Positions 17,575 to 26,914 of a DNA stretch of 64,000 bases are shown piece after piece (position 1 is the stretch's first letter; every line of letters starts with the position of its first letter). Below the pieces are notes generated by a model, which saw nothing but the letters and a program-made list of their open reading frames with translations, ran no database searches and had not been told where the DNA came from. Position numbers and translations under genes: made by a program. Location of the stretch: contig JACRDA010000276.1 of assembly GCA_016212965.1 (NCBI GenBank), forward strand, positions 62,001-126,000, given 5' to 3'. This stretch comes from Myxococcales bacterium. GTDB lineage: Bacteria; Myxococcota_A; Polyangia; Polyangiales; Polyangiaceae.

Positions 17575-18339
17575 ATGAAGCGACCCCAGAGCGAGCCGGA
17601 GCTCCGGGCCGCGCGCGCGGCGCTGTGCGCGGCCCTCGGCCTCGAGGGCGTGTCGCCGCGGCTCGACCAGGCCCTGACCCACCCGAGCTACGCGAACGAG
17701 CGGCCCGAGGTCGGAGACTACGAGAAGCTCGAGTTCCTCGGCGACGCCGTGCTCGGCCTGTGCGTGAGCGAGCTCTTGATGGAGCGCGACGGCGACAGCG
17801 ACGAAGGGGAGCTCACCGTGCTGCGCGCGGCGCTCGTGAACGCGACGGCGCTCGCCGCCCGCGCCGAGGCACTCGGTCTCGGTGCGGCGCTGCGGCTCGG
17901 ACGCGGTGCCGACGCCTCCGGCGAGCGGCACCGCCGCAACGTGCTCTGCGACGCGCTCGAGGCCGTGTTCGGGGCGGTGTACCTCGACGCGGGGCTCGAG
18001 CGCGCGCGCGCGCTCTGCCGCCTCTTGCTCGGGGGCGAGCTCGAGCGCCTGCGCGCGGGCGCCGCCTCGGTGCGCGACGCGAAGAGCGTGCTCCAGGAGC
18101 ACCTGCAGGCCGAGGGCCTCGCCGCGCCGCGCTATGCGGTCGTCGGCGCCGATGGGCCGCCGCACGCACGCCGCTTCACGGTCGAGGTCGAGATCACGGC
18201 GCCGGACGGGAGCCGACTCGCGACCGCGCAGGGCGAAGGCTTCTCGAAGAAGGACGCCGAGCAGGCGGCAGCCCAGGCCGCGCTCACGGCGGTGCGGGGC
18301 GGGGCGACGCGCGTGGACGAGCCCGGGGGGGCGAGCTAA
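17575..18339 (+). CDS. rnc: Ribonuclease III
   Basis: The product has 254 residues and is a double-strand-specific endoribonuclease acting in rRNA and mRNA processing. The signature YEKLEFLGDAVLGL is present and contains catalytic acidic residues. A second acidic cluster is in LCDALEAVFGAVYLD. The C-terminal dsRNA-binding domain spans ~165-240 (KSVLQEHLQAEGLAAPRY, then GFSKKDAEQAAAQAAL). It is full length with the normal domain order. No era gene follows, unlike in many proteobacteria. Confidence 0.95.
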   Translation: MKRPQSEPELRAARAALCAALGLEGVSPRLDQALTHPSYANERPEVGDYEKLEFLGDAVLGLCVSELLMERDGDSDEGELTVLRAALVNATALAARAEALGLGAALRLGRGADASGERHRRNVLCDALEAVFGAVYLDAGLERARALCRLLLGGELERLRAGAASVRDAKSVLQEHLQAEGLAAPRYAVVGADGPPHARRFTVEVEITAPDGSRLATAQGEGFSKKDAEQAAAQAALTAVRGGATRVDEPGGAS

Positions 18340-18396
18340 GAACCGCGGGCGCGACGCGCGGCCGCGGGCCGGCGTCGCGCGGGAAATGGTCGTGCC

Positions 18397-18816
18397 ATGA
18401 ACGCGAATCGAAGGATCTGCCTCGGCGTGCTCGTCGCGCTCGGTCTGTCGCTCGTCGGCGCGAGCGCGTGGGCAGGCAGCTACCTGAACCGCGCGGCGCT
18501 CTTGCTCGACCAGGCACGGGTCGAACAGGCCTTCGTCCGGCCGCGCATGGACGATCGCGAGCTCGTCGAGACCGCCCACGCGCTCGCCGAGGCCCGCAAC
18601 GCCGCCGCCCACGCCATGCGCGTGCCGAAGGCGATCGCCAGCGTGCATCCGCACCTGCTGCTCGTGTTCGAGGACTACGAGCGCGCCTTTGCGGCGCTGC
18701 TCGCCGGGCAACCCGCCCAGTTCGCCGAGCTCGTCGAGCGCGCGCGCGCCGAGGAGCACATCTTCCGCGACCTCATCGGCAAGCTCGGCTACGGGCTGCC
18801 CGCCGTACCGCGCTGA
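18397..18816 (+). CDS. Exported helical protein of unknown function
   Basis: The product has 139 residues. A signal peptide ends near AWA-GS. The mature part is helical (NRAALLLDQARVEQAFV, LVETAHALAEARNAAAHAMR, YERAFAALLAGQPAQFAEL), recalling small four-helix exported proteins. I do not recognise a family. It sits between rnc and ygfZ, 57 and 14 bases away, and may be cotranscribed with them. Confidence 0.6.
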   Translation: MNANRRICLGVLVALGLSLVGASAWAGSYLNRAALLLDQARVEQAFVRPRMDDRELVETAHALAEARNAAAHAMRVPKAIASVHPHLLLVFEDYERAFAALLAGQPAQFAELVERARAEEHIFRDLIGKLGYGLPAVPR

Positions 18817-18830
18817 GCGGCCGTAGCGCC

Positions 18831-19757
18831 ATGCCCGAAGAGTCCTTTGCCGCCGCCCTCGACGCCGTCACCACGGGCGCCCTCGTGCGTCGCGACGTGG
18901 CGCGCGCGACGCTCGTCGTCACCGGCGCCGATCGCCAGAGCTGGCTCAACGGGCTCGTCACCTGCGATCTCAAACCGCTCTGCGCGGGGCAGGGCGCCTA
19001 CGGGCTCTCGGTCGGCAAGACGGGCCGGGTGCAGGCCGATCTGTGGCTCGCGCTCGGCGCGGAGCGGCTCTTCGTGGGGTTGCCGCGCGAGCGGCTCGAG
19101 ACGGTGCGCGCGCTCTTCGAGCACCACCTCATCATGGAGGACGTGGAGCTCGCCGAGGACGCCGCGCTCGGGTGGCTCTTCGCCTTCGGCCCCGCGTCGG
19201 AGCGCCTCGTCGCGCTCGCGGGCAGTGGCGTCGCGGCCGCGGTCCGCGCCCGCTACGGCGACCTCGGGGCGTGCGTGTGCGTGGGCGACGGGCCCGCGCT
19301 CGACGTCTTCGCCGCCGCGGCGCGCGCGCTGCCCGGGGTCGTCGAGGCGAGCGAGGCCGCCTGGGAGCGCGTGCGCATCGAGCACCTCTTGCCGCGCTGG
19401 GGCGTCGATTTCGGCGAGGTCTACGCGCAGGAGGCGGCGCTCGAGCGACTCGCCGTGTCGTTCCAGAAGGGCTGCTACCTCGGCCAGGAGGCGGTCTTCA
19501 TGCTCGAGAAGCGCGGTCAGGCGAGCCGGCGCCTGGTGCAGCTCGCGATCCCCGGGCCCGAGCCCGTGGCCGTCGGCGCGCCCATCGCCGCGCCGGACGG
19601 CGACCCGGTCGGGACGGTGTCGAGCGCGTGCGCCGCGGGCGCGCGCTGGCTCGCGCTCGGCACGGTCAAGCGGCGGAGCGCCGGTGCGGGCTCGAGCGTC
19701 ACGGTCGCGGGCCGCGCGGCCGAGGTGTCGGTCGGGCTCGATCCGAGCGCGCTCTGA
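18831..19757 (+). CDS. ygfZ: YgfZ/CAF17-type folate-binding iron-sulfur assembly protein
   Basis: The product has 308 residues and is related to the glycine-cleavage T protein. The family hallmark K-G-C-Y-x-G-Q-E is present as KGCYLGQE with Cys215. YgfZ binds tetrahydrofolate and supports repair or assembly of certain [4Fe-4S] proteins, including radical-SAM MiaB. It has the usual N-terminal start (SWLNGLVTCDL) and a C-terminal barrel. The insertion sequence begins about 215 bases after its stop. Confidence 0.9.
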   Translation: MPEESFAAALDAVTTGALVRRDVARATLVVTGADRQSWLNGLVTCDLKPLCAGQGAYGLSVGKTGRVQADLWLALGAERLFVGLPRERLETVRALFEHHLIMEDVELAEDAALGWLFAFGPASERLVALAGSGVAAAVRARYGDLGACVCVGDGPALDVFAAAARALPGVVEASEAAWERVRIEHLLPRWGVDFGEVYAQEAALERLAVSFQKGCYLGQEAVFMLEKRGQASRRLVQLAIPGPEPVAVGAPIAAPDGDPVGTVSSACAAGARWLALGTVKRRSAGAGSSVTVAGRAAEVSVGLDPSAL

Positions 19758-20119
19758 GAGCCTGAGCAGGAATTGGCGTGCGAACCGGTCGTTGTGGAGT
19801 CTGTGATCGAGGGGACTGGTTTGGAGACGAGCCCGAGCGAGCCCTGAACCCTTGCCGCCGACGCAAGCGGGCCGGGGCGTGAGGGGAAAACCAGGTCCGG
19901 ATGCCGCCTGCTGCTTCGGCCAGGGTCCTGGGCCCGCGTGGGGCCATCGTCGCTTGCCGATTCGTGCTCACGCTCTGACTCGCGTTTCGCCCTTTTTCTA
20001 ACGTAGGGCGGCGGGACCGTCGTGCTGCCGCACGAGTCGCCCACGATCCCTCGCTGAGATCCGCTCGCGGGTGGGGCAGGCCCCGCGCGACGCATCCGCT
20101 GCGAAGCGGATAGACAGGC
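19758..20119 (+). other. Intergenic stretch before the transposase
   Basis: This stretch has no convincing gene. Its first ~215 bases (19758-19972) are spacer after ygfZ with no recognisable signal. The left inverted repeat of the insertion sequence starts at 19973. Between it and the transposase ATG there is a 7-bp hairpin (ATCCGCT at 20094-20100 pairing with 20105-20111) ending nine bases before the start codon. That hairpin could mask the ribosome-binding site, a common way to limit transposase translation. Confidence 0.5.
19973..19994 (+). repeat. Left terminal inverted repeat of the IS
   Basis: This 22-nt sequence is the reverse complement of 21519-21540 except at the fourth base. The core GACTCGCGTTTCGCCCTT is perfect. 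Confidence 0.8.
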
Positions 20120-21520
20120 ATGGCCGCTTCGTTGGAGGGTGGTTTTGCGAGTATCAACCAGCAGCGGAGGGCCATGCCCAGCTCCATCTTTGCCAGCTTC
20201 CTCAGCGTCTTGGAAGACCTTCGTGTCGGCCTGACGAGTCCCTCGTTCTCCAACATGCTCGTCGTGGCGTGTGGCTGGATCCTGACGCAGGGTCCGCACG
20301 CAGTGACTGAGGCTCTCGTCGTTGCCGGCGTGTCGGGTCGGCGGCACCACGAGGCGTTCCACCGGTTCTTCTCGCGCGGCACCTGGGACCCGGACGTGCT
20401 GGGCCACTGGCTCTTCCGCCGGCTGGAGCGCTTCATCGGCGACGGCGCGGTGCAGGTCGCGATCGACGACACGCTCGCGCCGAAGAAGGGGCCGCACGTT
20501 TTCGGCATCGGCAGCCACCTCGACGCGGTCCGCTCGACGCGCCGTCATCGCGTCTTCTGCTTCGGGCACTGCTGGGTCGTGCTGGCGGTCCTGGTGAAGG
20601 TCCCGTTCTCGCGCCGGACGTGGGCGCTGCCCGTGCTGTTCCGGCTCTATCGCAACCTCAAGGAGTGCGCGAAGCACAACGCCGCCTACGCAAAGAAGAC
20701 CGAGTCCGCGAGGGAGATGCTCGACATCTTCGTGTCCTGGGTCGGCGACCGCCGCGTGGAGGTCGCCGCCGACTCGGCGTACTGCAACGACACCGTCACG
20801 CGGGGGCTGCCTACCTCGGTGGTGCTGTTCGGCTCGATGCGCCCCGACGCGGTCCTGACCGAGCTGCCGGTGCCGAAGACGACCGGTGGCGCTGGCCGTC
20901 CGAGCAAGCGGGGCCGGCCGCTGCCCAAGCCGCAGCGCATCGCACGCGATGGCCGCCGCCGCTGGATGAAGTGCGCGGCCACGCTCTACGGTCGGGCCAC
21001 CGAGGTCGAGTACAAGACCATCTGCGCCCAGTGGTACCGCGCCTGCGGCACAGGCCTGCTGCGTATCGTCATCGTCGCGACGAAGGACGGCAAAGTCCCG
21101 TTCCGCGTCTTCTTCTGCACCGACGCCTCCCTCGACGTTGCACGCATCCTGGAGACCTACGCCGGCCGCTGGGGCATCGAGGTCTTCTTCCGCGAGGCCA
21201 AGCAGTTGCTCGGCTTCGCCGACTCGTCGGCACGAAAGGAGGCGGCCGTTCTTCGCGTCGCCCCCTTCGTGGGTCTGCTCTACACAGCCCTGGTCATCTG
21301 GTTCATCGAGGGCGCTTCCGGTAGCAGACTCGCGGCGCTCCCCGTGCGCCCCTGGTACACACACAAGCGCGGCCTCTGCTTCACCGACATCCTTCGCACC
21401 GCCCGCCGGGCAATGGTCGGGATCGACATTCTTGATCCGCGCCATCATATCCAGCACTTATCGAATTCGCCCCACCGCGCACATTCCCGGCCGCCGGTCA
21501 CGCTGCGAGAGGCCGCGTAA
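20120..21520 (+). CDS. DDE transposase, IS4-like
   Basis: The product has 466 residues. The first catalytic Asp is in VAIDDTLAPKKG (D116/D117) and the second is D218 in VAADSAYCN. The Glu is E354 within YAGRWGIEVFFREAK, an exact Y-x2-R-x3-E-x6-K (YREK) signature of the IS4 superfamily. The beta-strand insertion domain typical of that group separates the second Asp from the Glu. The stop codon overlaps the first bases of the right inverted repeat, as in many compact IS elements. The start at 20120 lies behind a hairpin; Met19 is an alternative. Confidence 0.85.
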   Translation: MAASLEGGFASINQQRRAMPSSIFASFLSVLEDLRVGLTSPSFSNMLVVACGWILTQGPHAVTEALVVAGVSGRRHHEAFHRFFSRGTWDPDVLGHWLFRRLERFIGDGAVQVAIDDTLAPKKGPHVFGIGSHLDAVRSTRRHRVFCFGHCWVVLAVLVKVPFSRRTWALPVLFRLYRNLKECAKHNAAYAKKTESAREMLDIFVSWVGDRRVEVAADSAYCNDTVTRGLPTSVVLFGSMRPDAVLTELPVPKTTGGAGRPSKRGRPLPKPQRIARDGRRRWMKCAATLYGRATEVEYKTICAQWYRACGTGLLRIVIVATKDGKVPFRVFFCTDASLDVARILETYAGRWGIEVFFREAKQLLGFADSSARKEAAVLRVAPFVGLLYTALVIWFIEGASGSRLAALPVRPWYTHKRGLCFTDILRTARRAMVGIDILDPRHHIQHLSNSPHRAHSRPPVTLREAA

Positions 21521-21540
21521 GGGCGAAACGCGAGTCTGAG
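21519..21540 (-). repeat. Right terminal inverted repeat of the IS
   Basis: This is the partner of 19973-19994. Its inner ten bases also pair with TTTCGCCCTT at 21547-21556 just outside the element, forming a 10-bp stem that could end transcription after the transposase or rnpA. Confidence 0.8.
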
Positions 21541-21582
21541 TCGGGTTTTCGCCCTTCTTCTTCGGCCCTCGACCGTCGAGCT

Positions 21583-21975
21583 TCAACTTCTCGGGCGGCG
21601 GCCGAAGAGGCGCGCAGCCGAGCCCGCGAGCTCGGCGGCGGCCGCGCTCGCGCTGAGCTCGGCGGCCCCGGCCAGGACGACCACGAGGACATCCACGCCC
21701 GGCGGCAGCTCGGCGTGGCGGAACCACTCGCGCACGAGTCGCTTGGCCCGGGTGCGGCGCACGGCCGTGCCCGAGGCGCGCGGTGCGATGAGGCCGAGGC
21801 GCGCCGGCAGCTCGTCCCCGCGCCGGGAACCGAGCAGCACGAAGTGCGGGGCGTGGGCTCGGCGCGCTCCGCGCTGCGCGCGCGCGAACTCGCGGCTCTT
21901 GCGTACGCGCTGCGCCGGGCGGAGAGCGAAGTCGCCCGTCGTCACGCCGGCTTTCCTCGCGAGCGGCTCGCGCAC
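21583..21975 (-). CDS. rnpA: Ribonuclease P protein component
   Basis: The product has 130 residues. It is the protein subunit of RNase P, which matures the 5' ends of tRNAs. The start of the domain shows RVRKSREFARAQ, and the basic signature helix appears as RRTRAKRLVREWFR. The Asn of the usual RNR-x-KR motif is Thr here. It follows rpmH on the same strand, the universal order. The genes that normally come next (yidD, yidC) are absent; an insertion sequence lies there instead. Confidence 0.85.
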   Translation of the reverse strand: MREPLARKAGVTTGDFALRPAQRVRKSREFARAQRGARRAHAPHFVLLGSRRGDELPARLGLIAPRASGTAVRRTRAKRLVREWFRHAELPPGVDVLVVVLAGAAELSASAAAAELAGSAARLFGRRPRS

Positions 21976-22047
21976 ACGCCGCGACGGCGCTACCCGTTCG
22001 GGCAGCGCGCGCTCACGCGCGCGGACGCCGCTCGCTCGTAGCCAGGG

Positions 22048-22197
22048 CTACTTCTTCCACATCGCCGGCACGAGGCGCTTGCGGCCCTTGCGGCGGCGGT
22101 TCGAGAGTACCTTCTGGCCGCCGCGCGTTTCCATGCGTGCGCGGAACCCGTGCGTGCGCACGCGGCGAGTGTTGTGGGGTTGATAGGTGCGCTTCAT
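22048..22197 (-). CDS. rpmH: 50S ribosomal protein L34
   Basis: The product has 49 residues and starts [20 protein letters not shown], the nearly invariant L34 N-terminus. It continues with [20 protein letters not shown] and ends in a short AMWKK tail. It lies 72 bases upstream of rnpA and is expected to share its transcript. No dnaA gene or DnaA-box cluster lies beside it, so this is not evidence for an origin here. Confidence 0.96.
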   Translation of the reverse strand: MKRTYQPHNTRRVRTHGFRARMETRGGQKVLSNRRRKGRKRLVPAMWKK

Positions 22198-22426
22198 GGC
22201 TGCCTCGGGGCCGGCCATACAAGCACGACTCGGCTACCTGGTCAACCCCGGGCGCCTGCTGCCGACCGGAAAAGCGCCCGGATCGGGCTCCGGCGGCCGG
22301 CCCGCGTGGGCGGCCTTGCGGACCCGGGCGGCCGGACGTACCTCACGGCACCTCACGCCATGCCTCGGCGCGCGGGCTCGCGGGCTCGCGGGCGGGGCGC
22401 GGCGACGACAGGGAGGCGACGGAACC

Positions 22427-22870
22427 ATGAATCACGGCAAGCGGACGATGCTCGGTGGGCTCACGGCGGTGGGCGTGCTCGGGATCAGCATGGCGGCGGT
22501 GGGCGCCAACACCGTCAAGGAGACGGTCGACAACTGCATGAACGCCCACGCGGTCCTGCTCGTGTCGCGCTCGGGCAACCACGCGCTGCTCTGGCAGCTC
22601 ATCGGAAACGTCGTGAAATCGAACTCTTACGAGTTCCGGGTGCAGAGCGACTACGAGCCGATGGTGTCGCAGAAGGTCTCGTTCCGGCAGTACGACGTCG
22701 AGCTCACGAACGGCGCCACGGCGTACGTCGCCCACTGCGGACACGGCGGCACCTGCAACAAGCTCGCGCACGCGATCCTCAAGAACTACCCGGACGCGGG
22801 CTCGCCGTGGGTGTTCTGCGGGCAGGTGCCGTATCTCCTGCAGAACCCGTCGTCGGCGCCGAGCTTCTGA
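22427..22870 (+). CDS. Exported protein of unknown function
   Basis: The product has 147 residues, with a GGGAGG ribosome-binding site upstream of the ATG. A signal peptide ends near VGA-NT. The mature part contains four Cys residues (in DNCMNAH, AHCGHGGTCNK and VFCGQ) that may pair as disulfides. The sequence has aromatic-rich beta stretches (SYEFRVQSDYEPMV, KVSFRQYDVELT). No family is recognised. It is divergent from rpmH across a 229-nt spacer that presumably holds both promoters. Confidence 0.65.
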   Translation: MNHGKRTMLGGLTAVGVLGISMAAVGANTVKETVDNCMNAHAVLLVSRSGNHALLWQLIGNVVKSNSYEFRVQSDYEPMVSQKVSFRQYDVELTNGATAYVAHCGHGGTCNKLAHAILKNYPDAGSPWVFCGQVPYLLQNPSSAPSF

Positions 22871-22892
22871 CGGGGCGCGGGGCGCCGAGGGC

Positions 22893-23540
22893 TCAGCTCG
22901 CGGTGGGTGGGCGCACGGCGGCCGGCGGACGCAGCATCGTCCAAACCGGGGGCGCGCCGGGGCCCGGCACGAGCTCGCTCAGCGTCTCGAAGCCGAAGCG
23001 CCGGTAGAAGGGCAGGTTCGCCGGGCTCGCGGTCTCGAGGTAGAAGGGGCGGCGCTCGCGGTCGGCGCGCGCGAGCGGGGGCCGCAAGAGCGCCGTCCCG
23101 ATGCCGCTGCCCTGCGCGTCCGGCGCGACGCCGATGATGCAAAGGTAGAAGTGGGCGGGCCCGAGCTCCGCGTGGCCGCGCCCGATGATTCTCCACGCGC
23201 GGAACGCCCGGCGGGCGAGGGCGAGCGCCCCGGGGCGGTGCCACTGGCTCCGCACGAGGCGCGCGGCGATGCCGAGCTCGCGCGCCGCGGGCAGCGGGGC
23301 GGCGTCCGGACCCACGAGCCCGAGCAGGCCGCGCACGCGCCCGTCGACGGCGGCGAGCACTTCGCCGTGCGCGAGCAGCGCCGGCACGAGGCCCCGACCG
23401 AGGGCCTCGAGCAGGCGCGCCCGGTCGGCGTCGTCCGGCACGAGGTAGCGGTAGAGCGGGTCCGCGAGGAAGGCGTCCCGCAGCACGGCGATCGCCTCCG
23501 GGACCCGGGCTGCCTCGAGCCATCGCACCTCGCACGCCAT
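22893..23540 (-). CDS. GNAT-family N-acetyltransferase
   Basis: The product has 215 residues. It has the acetyl-CoA-binding motif A of GNAT enzymes as IGVAPDAQGSGIGTALL, followed by YLETASPANLPFYRRFGF (motif B). The acceptor substrate cannot be told. The ATG at 23540 is chosen because a GAAGAAGG sequence precedes it and the upstream frame is Arg/Pro-rich. The gene runs convergent with the preceding exported protein. Confidence 0.85.
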   Translation of the reverse strand: MACEVRWLEAARVPEAIAVLRDAFLADPLYRYLVPDDADRARLLEALGRGLVPALLAHGEVLAAVDGRVRGLLGLVGPDAAPLPAARELGIAARLVRSQWHRPGALALARRAFRAWRIIGRGHAELGPAHFYLCIIGVAPDAQGSGIGTALLRPPLARADRERRPFYLETASPANLPFYRRFGFETLSELVPGPGAPPVWTMLRPPAAVRPPTAS

Positions 23541-23778
23541 CGCGCCGCCTTCTTCGGTGCGAACGCGGGCGGGCGCAATGGCAAAACCGCCCGAGTCGCC
23601 TTGACGGCGCCTGGACGCCAGGGGACCGTCCGAGCTCGGAACTCGGGGCGCGCACGCCCTCGCCCGGACCACGCGCGGCGGTCGGCTGGGCACTGCGGAC
23701 GCGGCCCCTCATCGCCCGGCATCGTCACGCGGTCGGCTGCGACCGATCCGACGACGCGGCGGCACCCGAGGAGGCGTC

Positions 23779-26700
23779 ATGGCAAACGAGGTTCGGTTCG
23801 ACGGCAAGGTCGTCATCGTCACGGGTGCGGGCGGCGGGCTGGGGCGGTCGCACGCCCTTCTCTTCGGCAGCCGCGGGGCCAAGGTCATCGTCAACGACCT
23901 CGGCGGCGCGATGACGGGCGGCGGCCGGAGCTCGGCGGCCGCGGACAAGGTGGTCGCCGAGATCAAGGCCGCGGGCGGCGAGGCGGCGGCGAGCTACGAC
24001 TCGGTCGAGGACGGCGCCAAGATCGTCCAGGCAGCGCTCGACAGCTTCGGGCGGCTCGACATCGTGGTGAACAACGCGGGCATCCTGCGCGACACGAGCT
24101 TCGCCAAGATGACCGAGGAGGACTGGGACCTCATCTATCGCGTCCACGTGCTCGGCGCCTTCCGCGTGACGCACGCCGCCTGGCCGCACTTCTACAAGCA
24201 GCAGTACGGCCGCGTCGTGATGACCGCCTCGGCCGCCGGCATCTACGGCAACTTCGGCCAGGCGAACTACTCGATGGCGAAGCTCGGCCTGCTCGGCCTG
24301 TCGAACACGCTCGCCATCGAGGGGCGCAAGAAGGGCATCCACGTCAACACCGTGGCGCCCCTCGCGGGCAGCCGCCTCACCGAGACCGTGCTGCCGAAGG
24401 AGCTCATCGACGCCTTGAAGCCCGAGTACGTGAGCCCGCTCGTCGCGTGGTTGTGCCACGAGTCGTGCAGCGAGACGGGCGGCCTCTACGAGGTCGGCGG
24501 CGGCTACTTCGCCAAGCTCCGCTGGGAGCGCGCGAAGGGCAAGAGCTACCGCATCGGCCGCACGCTGACGGTCGAGGGCGTGAAGGAGGCCTGGGGCGCG
24601 ATCGCGGGCTTCGAGGGCGCCGAGCACCCGAGCGACATCGCGCAGTCGATGCAGGCCGTGATGGCCAACGTGCAGGCCGGGCCGAGCAAGGGCGGCAACG
24701 ACCTCATCGATGTCGATCTCGCGCTCGGCTACGAGTACCCGGAGCGCACCTCGCGCTACGACGAGCGCGATCTGTCCATCTACGCGCTCGGCGTCGGCGC
24801 GGCGGCGGACCCGCTCGACGACCAGGAGCTGGCGCTCGTCTACGAGATGCACGGCTCGGGCTTCAAGGCCCTGCCGACGTATGGCGTCATCCCGCCGATG
24901 AACCAGCTGATGACGATGGCGAAGGAGGGCCTCACCGCGCCCGGCCTCAAGTACGGCCTCGACCGGCTGCTGCACGGCGAGCAGTACACCGAGCTCCTGC
25001 GCCCGCTGCCGCCGAGCCAGAAGCTCACGCACCGCTCGCGCATCAAGGAGATCTGGGACAAGGGCAAGGGCGCGCTCGTCGTCACCGAGACCAAGAGCTA
25101 CGACGAGGCGGGCGAGCTCCTCATCGTGAACGAGTTCACGGCCTTCATCCGCGGGGCCGGCGGCTGGGGTGGCGACCGCGGCCCCTCGACCGAGATCAAC
25201 CTGCCCCCCGAGCGGCCCGCCGACGCGACGACGAGCGAGAAGATCGGCGCGAGCCAGGCCTTGCTCTACCGGCTGAGCGGCGACTGGAACCCGCTCCATG
25301 CGGATCCGAACTTCGCCAAGGCCTTCGGCTTCGAGCGACCGATCCTGCACGGCCTCTGCACCTTCGGCTACGCCGCGCGCCACGTCGTCAAGCAGTTCTC
25401 GAACGGCGACCCGCGCTACTTCAAGAGCATCAAGGTGCGCTTCGCCGACAGCGTGTTCCCCGGCGAGACCCTCGTCACCGAGATGTGGAAGGAGTCGGAC
25501 ACGCGCATCGTGTTCCGCTGCAAGGTCAAGGAGCGCGACAAGGTCGTCATCTCGAACGCCGCCATCGAGCTCTACCGCGAGATCCCGCAGCCGAAGGCGA
25601 AGGCGGTGCCGGCCGCGGCTCCGAAGCCCGCGGCCGCGGCGGCTGCAGCGCCCGCCGCGGCGGCCGTCCCCACGAGCGACGACATCTTCACGGCCATCGG
25701 CGCCTTCCTGAAGAAGACGCCCGAGCTCTCGGGCAAGGTCGGCAAGATCTTCCAGTTCAAGCTCACGGCGCCCGACAGCGTCTGGACGGTGGACGTCAAG
25801 GCCGCGCCCGGCGCGGTCGCGAAGGGTGGCAGCACGCCGGCCGACTGCACGCTCGAGCTCACCGACGCCGACTTCATGGGCATGTGCACCGGCAAGCTCG
25901 ACGCGCAGAAGCTCTACTTCGGCGGCAAGCTCAAGATCTCGGGCGACATCATGGCCTCGCAGCGGCTCGAGTTCCTGCGCAAGCTCGATCCGGCGCTCGT
26001 CGTCGAGGCGATGCAGGCGCGCGGTGCGGGCGCACCGGCGGCGGCGGCACCCGCGGCGGCCGCAGCGGCTCCGGCCGCGAGCACGGGGCCCTCGAGCGAG
26101 GACGTGTTCCTGGCGCTCACCGCTTACGTCGGCGAGCACCCGGAGCTCGTCGCCAAGACCGGTGCCGTGTTCCTCTTCGACCTCTCGGAGCCGGCGACCC
26201 AGTGGACGCTCGCCCTCAAGAACGGCAAGGGCTCGGTCGTGCGGGGCAAGGGCGAGGCGCCCGACTGCACGCTCGCCCTGTCCGAGGGCGACTTCCTGGA
26301 CATGTCGACCGGCAAGGCCGACCCGCAGAAGCTCTACTTCGGCGGCAAGCTCAAGATCACCGGGAACGTGATGGCCTCGACCAAGCTCTCGTTCCTGCAG
26401 AAGATCGACCCCGCGTGGGCTGCGCAGGCCGTCGCCAAGCTGCGCGGCGCGATGGCGGCGGCCGCGCCGGCGGCGGCGGCGGGCGCTGCGAAGCCGCCCG
26501 CTCCGGCCGCGGCGCCCGCGGGGGGCGCGAAGGCTGGCGCGATCTTCGCGGCGCTCGCCAAGCGGCTCGCGGCTGAGCCGGGCCTCGCCAAGGACATCGG
26601 CGCGGTCGTCGCGTTCAAGGTGACGGCTCCCTCCGCGGCCTACACGGTCGATCTGCGCGCCGCGCCCGGCAGCGTGAAGGACGGGGCGGCCGGCGACGCC

Positions 26701-26853
26701 GGCGCGACGCTCACCCTCGCGGACGCCGACCTCGCGGCGCTCGCGGCGGACACGGCCGCGGCGCAGGACCTCTTCCAGCGCGGCCGGCTGCGCGTCGATG
26801 GCGACGTGCGGCTCGCGCAGAAGCTCGGGTTCTTGAAGGGGCTCGGCGCGTAG
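23779..26853 (+). CDS. Multifunctional beta-oxidation protein: SDR dehydrogenase, hydratase-2 and three SCP2 domains
   Basis: The product has 1024 residues and resembles peroxisomal multifunctional enzyme type 2. Residues 1-~300 are a short-chain dehydrogenase: TGAGGGLG at 15-22, NNAG, and catalytic Ser151, Tyr164 and Lys168. A MaoC-type 2-enoyl-CoA hydratase 2 follows (~310-610), with the hydratase motif [19 protein letters not shown] near 500. Three SCP2 sterol/lipid-carrier domains begin near 635, 775 and 921, joined by Ala/Pro linkers. The expected role is hydration and (R)-3-hydroxyacyl-CoA dehydrogenation of long-chain, branched or sterol-side-chain acyl-CoA. The thiolase for the next step is the adjacent gene. 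Eukaryotic MFE-2 carries one SCP2 domain; three is unusual. Confidence 0.9.
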   Translation: MANEVRFDGKVVIVTGAGGGLGRSHALLFGSRGAKVIVNDLGGAMTGGGRSSAAADKVVAEIKAAGGEAAASYDSVEDGAKIVQAALDSFGRLDIVVNNAGILRDTSFAKMTEEDWDLIYRVHVLGAFRVTHAAWPHFYKQQYGRVVMTASAAGIYGNFGQANYSMAKLGLLGLSNTLAIEGRKKGIHVNTVAPLAGSRLTETVLPKELIDALKPEYVSPLVAWLCHESCSETGGLYEVGGGYFAKLRWERAKGKSYRIGRTLTVEGVKEAWGAIAGFEGAEHPSDIAQSMQAVMANVQAGPSKGGNDLIDVDLALGYEYPERTSRYDERDLSIYALGVGAAADPLDDQELALVYEMHGSGFKALPTYGVIPPMNQLMTMAKEGLTAPGLKYGLDRLLHGEQYTELLRPLPPSQKLTHRSRIKEIWDKGKGALVVTETKSYDEAGELLIVNEFTAFIRGAGGWGGDRGPSTEINLPPERPADATTSEKIGASQALLYRLSGDWNPLHADPNFAKAFGFERPILHGLCTFGYAARHVVKQFSNGDPRYFKSIKVRFADSVFPGETLVTEMWKESDTRIVFRCKVKERDKVVISNAAIELYREIPQPKAKAVPAAAPKPAAAAAAAPAAAAVPTSDDIFTAIGAFLKKTPELSGKVGKIFQFKLTAPDSVWTVDVKAAPGAVAKGGSTPADCTLELTDADFMGMCTGKLDAQKLYFGGKLKISGDIMASQRLEFLRKLDPALVVEAMQARGAGAPAAAAPAAAAAAPAASTGPSSEDVFLALTAYVGEHPELVAKTGAVFLFDLSEPATQWTLALKNGKGSVVRGKGEAPDCTLALSEGDFLDMSTGKADPQKLYFGGKLKITGNVMASTKLSFLQKIDPAWAAQAVAKLRGAMAAAAPAAAAGAAKPPAPAAAPAGGAKAGAIFAALAKRLAAEPGLAKDIGAVVAFKVTAPSAAYTVDLRAAPGSVKDGAAGDAGATLTLADADLAALAADTAAAQDLFQRGRLRVDGDVRLAQKLGFLKGLGA
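25906..26358 (+). repeat. Internal duplication of SCP2-coding sequence
   Basis: The 33-base segments at 25906-25938 and 26326-26358 are identical and exactly 420 bases apart, each encoding [11 protein letters not shown]. They lie at the same place in SCP2 domains 1 and 2. Domain 3 lacks this identity. This points to a duplication of about 420 bp that produced the first two domains more recently than the third. Confidence 0.8.
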
Positions 26854-26914
26854 CCCGCGCTACGCTTCCACGACCGGCATCACGAGCGGCAAGTCCAACC
26901 GAACGGAGTCTACG

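Larger units (their letters stand above)
19973..21540 (+). mobile_element. IS4-type insertion sequence
   Basis: The element is about 1.57 kb: one transposase gene bounded by 22-bp inverted repeats matching at 21 of 22 positions. The outer edges are placed where the similarity between the repeats ends. I could not identify a target-site duplication with confidence. The element lies immediately beyond the 3' end of rnpA. The transposase frame is intact, so the copy may be functional. Confidence 0.75.

Noticed and set aside
22048-22426. Chromosome origin next to rpmH
   Set aside because: There is no dnaA gene, no recognisable DnaA-box cluster and no AT-rich unwinding region; rpmH alone is not evidence.
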